In this document: positions 1-9,574 of the stretch, piece by piece
How the letters are laid out: every line of letters starts with the position of its first letter
How positions within the stretch are numbered: the stretch's first letter is position 1
From: Dehalococcoidia bacterium
GTDB taxonomy: Bacteria > Chloroflexota > Dehalococcoidia > SpSt-223
Direction of reading: 5' to 3'
Length of the DNA: 64,000 nucleotides
NCBI GenBank assembly: GCA_026003895.1
Contig: BPIC01000001.1
Coordinates: 310,001 to 374,000, forward strand
Made by a program: the position numbers and the translations under genes
The notes under the pieces: model-generated
Databases searched by the model: none
The model's input: the letters and a program-made list of their open reading frames with translations, nothing else
What the model was told of the DNA's origin: nothing

Positions 1-156
1 CAGCGCCGCCAGCAGCCTGACGGTTACTCGCTCGATGGCGCGGGCCTTCCCGGCATACCATCGGAGCGCCGGCAGGCGGGCGGCGAGCGCCGAACCGAGC
101 GCGTCCTGCGCTACCAGCGTCTCAAGGTGACCGGCCAGCACCGGCAGGGCGCTCAT
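1..156 (-). CDS. mak: Maltokinase N-terminus (partial, runs off window)
   Basis: Only the first 52 codons are inside the window. The reading frame begins at an ATG that overlaps the glgE stop codon (ATGA arrangement, 153-156), so the two proteins are translationally coupled. Residues 32-42 (RWYAGKARAIE) match the RW(F/Y)xGK(A/G)R signature of the N-terminal cap domain of maltokinases (Mak/Pep2, and the kinase part of TreS-Mak fusions). Family knowledge: Mak phosphorylates maltose to maltose-1-phosphate with ATP, which is the donor substrate of GlgE, so order and overlap fit the pathway. The catalytic kinase domain lies outside the window, and whether the protein is fused to another domain cannot be seen. 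Confidence 0.72.
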   Translation of the reverse strand, partial: MSALPVLAGHLETLVAQDALGSALAARLPALRWYAGKARAIERVTVRLLAAL

Positions 157-2150
157 CCCGCCCGCTCGACGCGGAAGAGGTGCGCCGGCAGGTGGTGGGG
201 GTTGAGCTCGACGTAATTGTGTGGTCCGCGCCAATGGTAGCGCGCGTCGGTCAAGAGGTCGTGCACCACAAAGGCGTCGTCCCAGCCGAGCCCGAGGTCG
301 GGCATGGTCAGGCGTGTCCATCCCGCCTGCGTATACACGGGATCGAGATTGACGACAACGAGGATGACGTTCTGCCCCATTGGGTCGCGCTTGCTGTAGA
401 TCAAAAACTGATCGTTGTCGCTGCTGTGGAAGCGGATGCTGTTGTAGTGAAGTGCTGGCTGCTCCCGTCGGATCGCGTTGACCCGGGCGATCAGCGGCTT
501 GAGACTGCCGGGCTGGTCAAGATCCCAGCGTTTGATCTCGTACTTCTCGGAGTGCAGGTACTCCTCTTTGCCGGGCGCGACGGCGACATGCTCGCCCAGT
601 TCGAAGGCAGGGCCGTAAATGCCGTAATTCGAGGAGAGGGTCGCGGCGAGAATGAGGCGGGCCATGAAGGCGGGCCGGCCGCCGTGTTGGAGCTGGTCGG
701 TCAGGATGTCCGGCGTGTTCGGCCAGAAGTTGGGGCGGAAGAACTCGCGCACCGGGCCCTGCGTTAGCTCGGTGACGTAGTCGGTCAGCTCCCAGCGGCT
801 CGTCCGCCACGCGAAATAGGTGTACGACTGGGTGAAGCCGAGCTTGGCGAGGTGATACATCACTTTCGGGCGCGTGAATGCCTCGGACAGGAAGATCGTC
901 TCGGGATACGACCGCCGGATCTCGGCGATGAGCCATTCCCAAAAGCGGAACGGCTTGGTGTGCGGATTGTCCACCCGAAAGATGCGTACCCCTTGCTCAC
1001 ACCAGAACTCGACAACGCTCAACAGCTCACGCCAGAGGGCTGAACGGTGCGGCTCGGGCAATTCGAACTCGAAGGGGTAGATATCTTCGTATTTCTTGGG
1101 CGGGTTCTCGGCGTATTGCACGACGCCATCTGGCCGCCAGCGGAACCACTCGGGATGCTCTTTGACATAGGGATGGTCGGGCGAGCATTGAAAGGCGAGG
1201 TCGAGCGCGATTTCAAGGCCGCGTGCCTTGGCAGAAGCGAGGAGTCGGCGAAAGTCCTCCAATGTCCCGAGCTGGGGATGGATCGCCTTGTGACCGCCTG
1301 CGGCGCTGCCAATCGCCCAAGGACTGCCGGGGTCGCCAGGTTCGGCAGTGGTGGCGTTGTTCTTGCCCTTGCGGTTGGTCACCCCGATCGGATGGATCGG
1401 CGGGAGATAGAGGACATCGAAGCCCATTTCCGCGACGTAGTCGAGGTGGCGCTCGAGATCGGCGAAGGTCCCGTGCTCGCCGGGGATGGCGGCATAGGAG
1501 CGTGGAAACAACTCGTACCAAGCGCTGAAGCGTGCCCGCTCGCGGTCGACCCAGAGGGGCAGATCACGGGCATAGCGGCTGGAGGTGGTGTGATCGGTCC
1601 AGCGGCGCATCAATTCGGCAAGGTGGGGCGAGGCTGCCTTGTCGATGGCAGCGGCGCGGCCGGTGCGCAGGGTCTTGGCAGCGGCAGCGAGGAGTTTGGC
1701 ATCGCGGCCAGTGGCACGCTCGGCCGCCTCATCGACGAGCCGCGCCCCGATCTCGAGGTCGACGCGGATGTCCTGACCGGCGGCGACGCGCTTGACGAGA
1801 TCGGCCGCCCACGTGCCAAACCGATCGCGCCAAGCGAGGATGGTGTAGCGGTGTTCGCCAACGCGCTCGACGGTGAAGGCAGCGCGCCAGCGGTCATTGC
1901 CGAGCGGAGTCATCGGCACAGCGTTGCGTTGGCCGTCGACATGCCACCAGATGAGATCCGCGGCGACCTGCTCGTGGCCGTAGGTGAAGATATCGGCCTC
2001 GACGACGACCTGTTCGCCCACCGTCCGCTTGATGGCGAAGCGGCCGGCGTCGATCTCGGGCCAGACCCCCTCAATGACGACAGACTGGGTGAGAGGCGAG
2101 GCGGTTGGCTCGGCGCGCTCCGGCAGCGGTCGCGTGGCAATGTCCACCAT
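153..2150 (-). CDS. glgE: Alpha-1,4-glucan:maltose-1-phosphate maltosyltransferase GlgE
   Basis: A 665-residue GH13 (subfamily 3) enzyme that extends alpha-1,4-glucan chains with maltosyl units from maltose-1-phosphate. An N-terminal beta-domain (about 20-130) precedes the catalytic barrel. Visible motifs are YLPPIHPIG, LDLAFQCSPDHPYV, FRVDNPHTKP and FLSEAFTRP. The nucleophile Asp falls at residue 394 and the acid/base Glu at 423, the same numbers I recall for the Streptomyces enzyme. The start at 2150 is chosen because AGAGGAG lies just upstream and residue 1 begins the conserved region; a longer open frame upstream is Arg/Ser-rich and non-homologous. A TATCCT -10-like element sits at 2219-2224. 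The maltokinase gene overlaps its stop codon, giving a GlgE-pathway operon. Confidence 0.95.
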   Translation of the reverse strand: MVDIATRPLPERAEPTASPLTQSVVIEGVWPEIDAGRFAIKRTVGEQVVVEADIFTYGHEQVAADLIWWHVDGQRNAVPMTPLGNDRWRAAFTVERVGEHRYTILAWRDRFGTWAADLVKRVAAGQDIRVDLEIGARLVDEAAERATGRDAKLLAAAAKTLRTGRAAAIDKAASPHLAELMRRWTDHTTSSRYARDLPLWVDRERARFSAWYELFPRSYAAIPGEHGTFADLERHLDYVAEMGFDVLYLPPIHPIGVTNRKGKNNATTAEPGDPGSPWAIGSAAGGHKAIHPQLGTLEDFRRLLASAKARGLEIALDLAFQCSPDHPYVKEHPEWFRWRPDGVVQYAENPPKKYEDIYPFEFELPEPHRSALWRELLSVVEFWCEQGVRIFRVDNPHTKPFRFWEWLIAEIRRSYPETIFLSEAFTRPKVMYHLAKLGFTQSYTYFAWRTSRWELTDYVTELTQGPVREFFRPNFWPNTPDILTDQLQHGGRPAFMARLILAATLSSNYGIYGPAFELGEHVAVAPGKEEYLHSEKYEIKRWDLDQPGSLKPLIARVNAIRREQPALHYNSIRFHSSDNDQFLIYSKRDPMGQNVILVVVNLDPVYTQAGWTRLTMPDLGLGWDDAFVVHDLLTDARYHWRGPHNYVELNPHHLPAHLFRVERAG

Positions 2151-2833
2151 GGATGGCTCCTCTGGGATGCTTCGCGTCACCACGCGGCAGGAACGAACGC
2201 GCGGCGTCGGTCCACTCCAGGATAGCCGACATCGGACCACGTCGCGCGAGTGCCACATGGGGCGCCGATGGCACCGGCCGCGAATGGCTCGAGGTCCGGA
2301 GCGGAGGCAATCGGGCTGACCGCTGGAATTGACGACGAGCGGGCTTGGCGCACGGTGAGAAGCCAATTCGGCGCAGACAGCCAGCGGAGCACGCCGCCTC
2401 GTCATGCTCGACGATGGCAGGCAGCGTGGCCGTGCTGCACTCGAGGCCGTCTGGTGTGCTCTCGGTCCGATGGTGCCTCTCGCCATCGCTGGCCAGAGCG
2501 TGTCCGCGCGGCTTGCGGTTTCGCCGCTGGGGCGGCCTCGGCTTGACGCTGTACGGCTGGGCGTGCTATCTGTAGGTGACGCACGGGAGCGCCCCGTGCG
2601 TTGCTGCGTCTTGGAGCGATCGTTGATGAACCTGGAGCGCCTGCCAGCGTTCTCGTGCGCCGGCATCCCCGCCGGCGGGGTCGCCCTGCTCCCTCCACTC
2701 GCTATTCGCTAGCTCGGCCGCGACTGCCGGGCAGCCCCGAGCACGCGGTCGAGCGGGTCCATCGGACCAAGCAGCGGCTACGATCCGGCAAACCGTGGTG
2801 TGTTGCCCCGTCGCCTGGGGCAGTAGAGGAGCT
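2151..2833. other. 683-bp divergent intergenic region between glgE and ileS
   Basis: No open frame here has coding character. It holds divergent promoters: TATCCT (2219-2224) for glgE on the minus strand and GGCTACGAT, with -10 TACGAT at 2779-2784, for ileS on the plus strand. One strong hairpin lies at 2579-2601. I looked for the conserved T-box sequence that would suggest tRNA-responsive control of ileS and did not see it. Confidence 0.6.
2579..2601. other. Perfect 9-bp G+C-rich hairpin, terminator-like
   Basis: The arms ACGCACGGG (2579-2587) and CCCGTGCGT (2593-2601) pair perfectly around a 5-nt loop. No T-tract follows on either strand, so this may be a remnant terminator or a structured leader element between two divergent genes rather than a classic intrinsic terminator. 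Confidence 0.4.
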
Positions 2834-5800
2834 ATGTTCCGCGACGTGAACAGCCGGGCGAAGTTCCCGGAGCTTGAGACGCGCATCCTCGACTTCTGGA
2901 AACAGCACGACATCTTCGCCAAAAGCGTCGCGCAGCGCCGCGACGGCCCCGAGTTTGTTTTCTATGAAGGGCCGCCAACCGCCAACGGCCGTCCCGGCGT
3001 CCATCACGTCTTGGCGCGGGTGTTCAAGGACCTCTTTCCGCGCTACAAGACGATGAAGGGGTACCGCGCCGAGCGCAAAGGCGGCTGGGACACCCACGGG
3101 CTGCCGGTCGAGCTCGAGGTCGAGAAGGAACTCGGGCTGACCTCAAAGCGCGACATCGAGGCGTTCGGCGTCGCGGAGTTCAACGCTCGCTGCAAGGAGA
3201 GTGTCTTCCGCTACGTCCAAGACTGGGAGAAGATGACCGACCGGATCGGCTTCTGGATCGACATGACCGATCCCTACGTCACCTTCCACAACAGCTACAT
3301 CGAAAGTTGCTGGTGGATCTTGAAGCAGCTGTGGGACAGCGGTCTGATTTACCGCGACTACAAGGTGACACCGCACTGCCCGCGCTGCGGCACCTCGCTC
3401 TCGTCCCACGAAGTGGCGCTCGGCTACGATGAGGCAGACGACCCCTCCGTCTATGTCCGCTTCCGGCTGCTCCCCGGCCAGACTTCGCCTGCCGCCGCCC
3501 TGACCGACGCGCTCGCCAGTGACCGGCCCGTGTCGCTCCTCGTCTGGACGACGACGCCATGGACGCTCCCAGCGAACGTCGCTACCGCCGTGAACCGGAG
3601 CGCCGCGTATGCCCTCGTCGAAAGCGTGGGGGCAGACGGCCAACCGGAATACCTCGTGCTGGCGGCAGCACGGGTCGAGGCCGTAACTGGCGGGCGTGTG
3701 CTGGCGACCTTCCCTGGCGCTGACCTGCTCGGATTGCGCTATGCGCCGCTCTTTCCGCCGGCGAGCGAGCCCGACCAGCCGGCTTGGCGAGTCGTTGCCG
3801 GCGACATGGTGAGCGGCCCGGCGCTGGATGACGAGCCGGCAAAACCGTTTGTCTCGCTCGACGATGGCACCGGCATCGTTCACCTTGCACCGGCGTATGG
3901 GGCGATCGACCTCGAGGTTGGCCGGGCCGAGAACCTGCCGTTGATCCATACCGTCGACCTGAAAGGCGAGGTGACGGGGGTCGACCCAGCCTTCGACGGG
4001 CGCTTCGTGAAGGACGCCGACCCGCTGATCATCGACCGGCTGCGCGAGCGCGGCGTGCTCTATCGCAGCGAGCGCTACCGGCACCGCTATCCCTTCTGCT
4101 GGCGGTGCAGCACGCCGCTCATCTATTACGCGAAGGCATCGTGGTACATCCGCACCACCGCCCGCAAAGCGGAATTGCTGAAGAACAACAGCCAGATCAA
4201 TTGGTACCCGGAGCACATCAAGGAAGGCCGCTTCGGGAACTGGTTGGCCAACAACATCGATTGGGCCTTCTCGCGCGAGCGCTACTGGGGCACGCCGATC
4301 CCGATCTACCTGTGCGACTCGTGCGGGGCCTACGACTGCCTCGGCTCGCTGCGCGAGCTGGAAGAGCGGTCGGGCCGCGACCTCAAGGATCTCGATCTCC
4401 ACCGGCCGTATGTCGATGAGGTGACGATCGCCTGCGCGAGCTGTGGCGGCACGGCGCGGCGGGTCCCCGAGGTCTGCGACGCCTGGTTCGACTCGGGAGC
4501 GATGCCAGTCGCCCAGTGGCACTATCCGTTCGAAAACGAGGAGACGTTTCGCAAGAAGTTCCCGGCGGACTTCATTTGCGAGGGGATCGATCAGACGCGC
4601 GGCTGGTTCTACACGCTGCTCGCCGAGTCGACACTGTTGTTCGACGAGCCATGTTATCGCAACGTGATCTGCCTTGGCCTCATCCTCGACGGCAAGGGCG
4701 AGAAGATGAGCAAGTCGCGTGGCAACGTCGTCGATCCGTGGTCGGTTCTGAACGTCCAAGGCGCGGACGCGCTGCGCTGGTATCTCTACACGGCCGCACC
4801 GCCCGGCAATGCCCGCCGGTTTTCGGCCGAGCTCGTCGATGAGTCCCTCCGGAAGTTTTTGCTGACGCTCTGGAACACCTATGCGTTCTTCGTCACCTAC
4901 GCCAATCTCGATGGCTGGACGCCAGGCAGCGAGCCGGGTCAGCGTTCGGACCTCGACCGCTGGGTGCTCGCCGAACTCCATCGAACGGTCCAGACGGTGA
5001 CGGAGCGGCTCGACCACTACGACCCGACGGACGCCGGCCGCGCCATCGAGGCGTTCGTCGATCGGCTGTCGAATTGGTACGTCCGTCGCAGCCGTCGGCG
5101 CTTTTGGAAGTCGGAAAACGACGCCGACAAGGCGGCCGCCTATGCCACGCTCTACGAGTGTTTGGTGACGACAGCGAAATTACTCGCGCCGTTCACGCCG
5201 TTCCTCGCCGAGGAGGTGTATCAAAACCTGGTCCGGACGCAGGACGCGAGTGCGCCGGAGAGCGTCCACCTCTGCGATTACCCAGTTGCCGACGAGCGGT
5301 GGATCGACCGCCGACTGCTGGACGATGTCGCGCTGGTGATGCGCATCGTCGGCTTGGGCCGAGCGGCGCGGGCGAAGGCGAATTTGAAGGTACGCCAGCC
5401 CCTGAGCGTGCTCTATGTTCGGCCAAAGACGGTGGACGAAGAGGCGATTTTGAGGCGGCTGGGCACCCAGATCACCGAGGAGCTGAACGTCAAGCGGTTG
5501 GTAGTCGTCCACGACGCCGGTGAGCTGTTCGAGTATCGCATTCGACCGACCTTTCAGGTGCTCGGCCCGCGGCTCGGGAAGGCGGTGCAGGCCGTTGCCA
5601 AAGGCCTCGAGGAGATCGACGCCGCGCACGCCGTCCAAGTGTGGCAAGGCGGAGGGACAGTGACCGTCGCCGGCCACGCTATCGGGGCCGGGGATGTCGT
5701 GGTGACCGCCGTACAGCGGCCAGGCGTCGTTGCCGCCGAGGAGGATGGCTATGTCGTCGGCATCGCGACCGATCTGACGCCGGACCTGATCGCGGAAGGG

Positions 5801-6049
5801 CAAGCGCGGGAGATCGTGCACCTGATCCAGACGATGCGCCGCAACGCTGGCTTTGAGATCGCCGACCGCATTGAGACGGTGATCGCCGCGTCGCCAGCGC
5901 TCGCGGCAGTGGTGGACCGCTTCGCGGAATACATCGCCGGCGAGACGCTGTCGGTGCAGCTCGGGCCCGGCGAGGCCACCGACGGCGCCTATCGCGAGAC
6001 GCACACCATCGATGGGGAGACGATAACGATCGCGGTACGGCGGGTGTAG
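2834..6049 (+). CDS. ileS: Isoleucyl-tRNA synthetase (IleRS)
   Basis: A 1071-residue class I synthetase that charges tRNA-Ile in the cytoplasm. The HIGH-type motif is present as GVHH (His57-His58) in PPTANGRPGVHHVLAR, and KMSKS is intact at 624-628. Cys pairs at HCPRCG (about residue 190) and CDSCG/CASCG (about 495-540) look like zinc knuckles. The editing domain lies between roughly 210 and 410. The length and HIGH-region wording resemble the large type-2 (eukaryotic-like) IleRS, often linked to mupirocin resistance, but I infer this from length and motifs only. The start is at ATG 2834, where AGAGGAG precedes it; the upstream in-frame ATG has no SD and precedes the conserved N-terminus. Confidence 0.96.
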   Translation: MFRDVNSRAKFPELETRILDFWKQHDIFAKSVAQRRDGPEFVFYEGPPTANGRPGVHHVLARVFKDLFPRYKTMKGYRAERKGGWDTHGLPVELEVEKELGLTSKRDIEAFGVAEFNARCKESVFRYVQDWEKMTDRIGFWIDMTDPYVTFHNSYIESCWWILKQLWDSGLIYRDYKVTPHCPRCGTSLSSHEVALGYDEADDPSVYVRFRLLPGQTSPAAALTDALASDRPVSLLVWTTTPWTLPANVATAVNRSAAYALVESVGADGQPEYLVLAAARVEAVTGGRVLATFPGADLLGLRYAPLFPPASEPDQPAWRVVAGDMVSGPALDDEPAKPFVSLDDGTGIVHLAPAYGAIDLEVGRAENLPLIHTVDLKGEVTGVDPAFDGRFVKDADPLIIDRLRERGVLYRSERYRHRYPFCWRCSTPLIYYAKASWYIRTTARKAELLKNNSQINWYPEHIKEGRFGNWLANNIDWAFSRERYWGTPIPIYLCDSCGAYDCLGSLRELEERSGRDLKDLDLHRPYVDEVTIACASCGGTARRVPEVCDAWFDSGAMPVAQWHYPFENEETFRKKFPADFICEGIDQTRGWFYTLLAESTLLFDEPCYRNVICLGLILDGKGEKMSKSRGNVVDPWSVLNVQGADALRWYLYTAAPPGNARRFSAELVDESLRKFLLTLWNTYAFFVTYANLDGWTPGSEPGQRSDLDRWVLAELHRTVQTVTERLDHYDPTDAGRAIEAFVDRLSNWYVRRSRRRFWKSENDADKAAAYATLYECLVTTAKLLAPFTPFLAEEVYQNLVRTQDASAPESVHLCDYPVADERWIDRRLLDDVALVMRIVGLGRAARAKANLKVRQPLSVLYVRPKTVDEEAILRRLGTQITEELNVKRLVVVHDAGELFEYRIRPTFQVLGPRLGKAVQAVAKGLEEIDAAHAVQVWQGGGTVTVAGHAIGAGDVVVTAVQRPGVVAAEEDGYVVGIATDLTPDLIAEGQAREIVHLIQTMRRNAGFEIADRIETVIAASPALAAVVDRFAEYIAGETLSVQLGPGEATDGAYRETHTIDGETITIAVRRV

Positions 6050-6126
6050 CGAATCTGGCCTGGGCGCCCTGTCCGAGCACGCCGTTCGAGCGGGCGCCGT
6101 TTCATCGGCTGCTTAGCGTCCGCGAT

Positions 6127-6417
6127 TCAGAAGACCTCGGTCACCTGCGCGACCTTCCGCTCGGCGATCGCCTCGCGAACGCGCGTCTCGGCGATCGCCC
6201 GCTCGAACTCGGGGTCCTCGGTGAACGCGGTGTGGTGCGCCTTACTCTCCCAGAAGCAGACAAAATAGAAGACATTGGGTAGCTCGAGGTCGCGCGTCAT
6301 CGCCCGCTTTATGAAGCCGGGCGAGCGGTGCTGCAACTCGCCTTCGCGTCGCTTCCATTCTAGGAAGTCGGCTTCCTTGCCGGGGTGGATGGTGAACTCG
6401 ACGTGCACGCCGTACAA
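6127..6417 (-). CDS. ABM-fold (antibiotic biosynthesis monooxygenase-type) protein
   Basis: A 96-residue single-domain dimeric alpha/beta-barrel protein. It has the N-terminal strand VHVEFTIHPGKEADFLEW, a central FYFVCFWESKAHHTAF segment and a C-terminal helix/strand, typical of the ABM superfamily (quinol monooxygenases, heme-degrading relatives). The start is a TTG at 6417 with GGAGG five bases upstream, better than any ATG. It lies 10 bp after the MetE-like gene on the same strand and so is probably co-transcribed with it. The substrate is unknown. Confidence 0.75.
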   Translation of the reverse strand: MYGVHVEFTIHPGKEADFLEWKRREGELQHRSPGFIKRAMTRDLELPNVFYFVCFWESKAHHTAFTEDPEFERAIAETRVREAIAERKVAQVTEVF

Positions 6418-6427
6418 AGACGCCTCC

Positions 6428-7444
6428 TCAAGGGCGGACGAGCGCCGCAGCGGCGGTCAACGCTGCCAGCTTGGCCTTGGCGACGGAGCGTGGCAGGAAC
6501 TTCATCCCACAATCGGGGCCAATCAGCAGCGATTCGAGCGGAACGTGGCGCGCCGCTTCGTGAATCCGCCCGGCGATCTGCTCCGGCGCCTCAATCGCCT
6601 CACGGCTCAGGTCGAGCAACCCGAGGAGGAATTGCTTGCCGGGGCAACGCGCGAGCACCGACAGGTCGACGTTAGGCTGCTCCAGTTCAAGCGAAAGGAT
6701 GTCTGGGCGGGCGTCTCGCAGCAGGGGAAGGATGGTGTGATAGGTCGTCTCCGCTCGGGCGGCGGACTTCTCGCGGACGACGAGGGCGTAGCCGAAGCAG
6801 AGATGCATGACGACAGGGACGGTTATCCCAGCGAGCGCCCGATCGACCAGCGACAGCCCCCAGTGGATCGTCTCAGGATCATGGGGACGTGCCGTCAAGG
6901 CAGGCTCGTCGATCTGAACGATGTCGCAGCCGGCGTCTTGGAGGGCGCGCAGCTCACCGTTGATCACGTCGGCGAGTGCCGCGCCGAAGCGAGCACGGTC
7001 GCGGTAGTAGTCGTCCACGATCCGGAAGGAGAGGGTAAACGGTCCGACGACGGTCAGCTTGATCGGCCGGTCGGTGAGCGCACGCAGTGGGGCGACGGCC
7101 TGCACCGCCAGCGGCTCGGCAAGCGCGAGTGGGCCGACGACGCGCGGCGGACTCACTTGGACCGGCGCGGGCGGGCCGACTGCGTGCGGTGAGGTGTCGA
7201 GGCCGGTCATCCCTTGCAAGAAGTAGTGCTGATAGCTCACCCGGTCCTGCTCGCCATCGCCGATGACGCCGAGGCCGGCCTCGATTTGGTCGCGCACCGC
7301 CGCCTCGCGAGCGCGGCGGACGCCTTCCGCAAAGGCGTCGCCCACCAGCCGAAAGCGAAGGGGCGGCATCGCGCCGGTCGGTTCTACGAGCCAGTCCGGC
7401 TGGGGATAGCTGCCGACGAGCATTCCGGTGAGCGGAGGGAGCAT
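6428..7444 (-). CDS. MetE C-terminal-domain family protein (cobalamin-independent methionine synthase-like)
   Basis: A 338-residue TIM-barrel protein of the UROD/MetE superfamily, about half the size of full MetE and lacking its N-terminal barrel. It starts LTGMLVGSYPQPDWLVEP. It keeps a His-x-Cys pair (MHLCFG, about residue 220), an acidic stretch (SLELEQPNVD) and a late Cys (GPDCGMK, about 313), which together match the zinc site that activates the thiol substrate in MetE. Without the tetrahydrofolate-binding tail its methyl donor cannot be predicted; such short paralogues use corrinoid or other donors. It is probably the first gene of a two-gene operon with the ABM protein. Confidence 0.82.
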   Translation of the reverse strand: MLPPLTGMLVGSYPQPDWLVEPTGAMPPLRFRLVGDAFAEGVRRAREAAVRDQIEAGLGVIGDGEQDRVSYQHYFLQGMTGLDTSPHAVGPPAPVQVSPPRVVGPLALAEPLAVQAVAPLRALTDRPIKLTVVGPFTLSFRIVDDYYRDRARFGAALADVINGELRALQDAGCDIVQIDEPALTARPHDPETIHWGLSLVDRALAGITVPVVMHLCFGYALVVREKSAARAETTYHTILPLLRDARPDILSLELEQPNVDLSVLARCPGKQFLLGLLDLSREAIEAPEQIAGRIHEAARHVPLESLLIGPDCGMKFLPRSVAKAKLAALTAAAALVRP

Positions 7445-7495
7445 CCGTCGCCTCGCTGGGAGTTGGGCGCAGTCTGCGCCGCGGCCGACGGGCTG

Positions 7496-9574
7496 TCAAG
7501 ACGAGCGTTCTCCGAGCTGGAGCGAGGCGGTCTGAAGACGGGCCTGCCAGCGCTTGATCAGCTGATAGACCGCTGGTGCGCCGTGGAGATCGCGCACGGG
7601 CTCGGCGTCATCGAGCCAGACGGGATACAGCAGGAAAGGTTGGTTTTGCGTCCCGCCGAGGCCGCCGTGCGAGCCGACCAGTTCTTCGAATGCCGCTACC
7701 TCGCCAGTCGCCGGGTCGTACAGGCTGTTAACGACGAGATCGCCGCAGTTTGGGTAGCTCGCGAGCTCGGCAAGGTAGCGCGCCGCATTCGGACCGAACG
7801 GGAGAAGCGGGTCGTCGCCGTCAACCTCACCCGTCGCAAGATAGTGTGCACCGTTCCTGCCGATTGCGATTGGGCCATGCTGCTGGGAGAGCACAAGAAC
7901 GAACGCGATGCCAGGATGCGTCCGCAGTCCTTCGATGAGGCGAGGATGGCGCGTCAGCAGCGCCTCGAACGTCAGGCGCTCCGGGGTGTCGGTGAAATAG
8001 ATATGCGCCAGATTCCCGGAAGGACAGACGACGACGTTGCCGAGCTCGCTCGGGTGCATTTCGCGCTCGCCGAGCCGCACCTCGCCGCCGTGCATCTGCC
8101 CGCCGAGCACCCGGTGAAGCAGCCGCGAGCGCCAGCTTTGCTCCATCATCAATTCGGTCAGCGCGAGGTTGAGGTTCGCGAGGCCCTCGTCGGCGGTGTC
8201 GGTCGTCTGGGTTGTCTGCTGGGGATCGGCGATGAGCGAGTCGACGAGGTCGGCGAGACGGTAGCCGTAGCGTTGGCGGAAGGTCGCGCCCTGGCTCTGG
8301 CCATGGTCGGAAAGGACGACGATTTCGTAGCGCCGGTCGGCGAAGGCGGCCGCCTCGGCGATATGGCGAATTTGGCCATCGATCTGGCGCAGAATGCGCA
8401 GCGAATCGGGCCGCTCGATGCCGGCGTGGTGCGCCACTTCGTCGTAGCTGACGAGGGTGGTATAGGCGGCGGAGATGCCCTCGAACATCTTCTGAATGAG
8501 CAGGTATTCGCTTAGGCGCGGGAGGAGCACCGTCGTCGCAGCGCGGACGAGCGGGTACGGAAAGCCACGGTGCACCCGTGGTTGGACGTTTGTGATCCGT
8601 TGTCGCCAGCCTTCCCACAGCTCGACACCGACCTCGATCAGCATGCTCAGGAGCGCGAGCTGCAGGGAGCTTGCCTGGGCGAAATAGCCGTAGAGATTGC
8701 CCGCCTGCGGGATGACGCCTCGCGTCTTGTCGCCGACGGTCGTGAAGTTGAGGACGACCTCGTCGGCATCGCCATGAGCCCAATTGTTCATGCTGAAGCC
8801 GCGCTCCTTGAGCAGTCCCTGGCCCGTTTCGTTCGGCTTGAGGATGAGCCTGGCGTCACGGGCGCGGTTCGAAACGAGCAACCGGCCGAGCTTCTTGTCA
8901 TAAAACCGAAACGCAGGGATGGCAAAGTGAGCGCCGTGGAGGATGCCGGCCTGCATCGAGGAAGTCTGGGCTGGCAAGCTTGTCTCCCAGGGGATGAGGC
9001 GGTGGGTGCCTTCGTCCAGCCAGCGCTTGAGGGTCGGCAGGTAGCCGGCGTCGATCGCCCGCCGCAAGATCGGCTCGGCGAGGCCGTCGATCTCGATCAG
9101 GATCAACCCCGGCGGGGCATCCGGCTGGAGGGCGCCGGGGCGTCGCGCGAAGCGGCGGATGGCGGCATAGTTGTGCGCCTCGCGACTGGGGCCATGGAGG
9201 ACGATCGCCGTTGCGGCGGCAGTGCAGAGTGCGAGCACGAAGGAGAGAAGGAGCGCGATCCAAAAGTCCGCGATCTGAAAGCCGGGAACGATCGCACCAA
9301 CGACGAAGACGAGCAAGCCGTTGAGGAGCAGCCCGGGGAGACCGAGCGTGAGCAGATTAAGCACAAGGGTGACGCGGATGATCAGCGGACGAACGAGCCC
9401 GTTCAACAAGCCGATGACGATGACGGCAGCCGCGCCGGATTGGAAGTCGGCAATGACAATCCCGGGGACAACCCGCGCCAGCAGCGAGATGACCGCGACG
9501 GTGACGACGAGCTGGACGAGGTAGAGGAGCGCCGTGCGCAGCGGTCCTGCGCCGAGGTTTAGCATCGGGGCCAT
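7496..9574 (-). CDS. Fusion: phage-holin-IV/YvlD-type membrane domain + alkaline-phosphatase-superfamily phosphodiesterase
   Basis: A 692-residue two-part protein. Residues 1 to about 125 hold four hydrophobic helices with GIVIADFQSGAAAVIVIG and LNGLVRPLI, as in the YvlD/phage-holin-IV membrane family. After a short linker, a soluble alkaline-phosphatase-superfamily domain begins (LILIEIDGLAEPILRRA). It has a nucleophile region (SLPAQTSSMQAGILHG), YDEVAHHAG and LSDHGQSQG metal-ligand motifs, and NCGDLVVNS near the end, so it probably hydrolyses phosphodiester or phosphoglycerol-type substrates at the membrane. The start is uncertain: ATG 9574 or ATG 9565, both overlapping the end of the upstream EEP gene, which suggests translational coupling. 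Confidence 0.82.
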   Translation of the reverse strand: MAPMLNLGAGPLRTALLYLVQLVVTVAVISLLARVVPGIVIADFQSGAAAVIVIGLLNGLVRPLIIRVTLVLNLLTLGLPGLLLNGLLVFVVGAIVPGFQIADFWIALLLSFVLALCTAAATAIVLHGPSREAHNYAAIRRFARRPGALQPDAPPGLILIEIDGLAEPILRRAIDAGYLPTLKRWLDEGTHRLIPWETSLPAQTSSMQAGILHGAHFAIPAFRFYDKKLGRLLVSNRARDARLILKPNETGQGLLKERGFSMNNWAHGDADEVVLNFTTVGDKTRGVIPQAGNLYGYFAQASSLQLALLSMLIEVGVELWEGWRQRITNVQPRVHRGFPYPLVRAATTVLLPRLSEYLLIQKMFEGISAAYTTLVSYDEVAHHAGIERPDSLRILRQIDGQIRHIAEAAAFADRRYEIVVLSDHGQSQGATFRQRYGYRLADLVDSLIADPQQTTQTTDTADEGLANLNLALTELMMEQSWRSRLLHRVLGGQMHGGEVRLGEREMHPSELGNVVVCPSGNLAHIYFTDTPERLTFEALLTRHPRLIEGLRTHPGIAFVLVLSQQHGPIAIGRNGAHYLATGEVDGDDPLLPFGPNAARYLAELASYPNCGDLVVNSLYDPATGEVAAFEELVGSHGGLGGTQNQPFLLYPVWLDDAEPVRDLHGAPAVYQLIKRWQARLQTASLQLGERSS

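Noticed and set aside
1047-2225. 392-codon plus-strand open frame opposite glgE
   Set aside because: It is antisense to conserved GH13 motifs and is explained by high G+C; no SD or homology features.
2560-2833. T-box riboswitch upstream of ileS
   Set aside because: The conserved antiterminator sequence could not be found and the single strong hairpin has no T-tract.
3143-5017. 624-codon minus-strand open frame opposite ileS
   Set aside because: It is the complement of a clearly conserved synthetase and lacks any protein-family motif.
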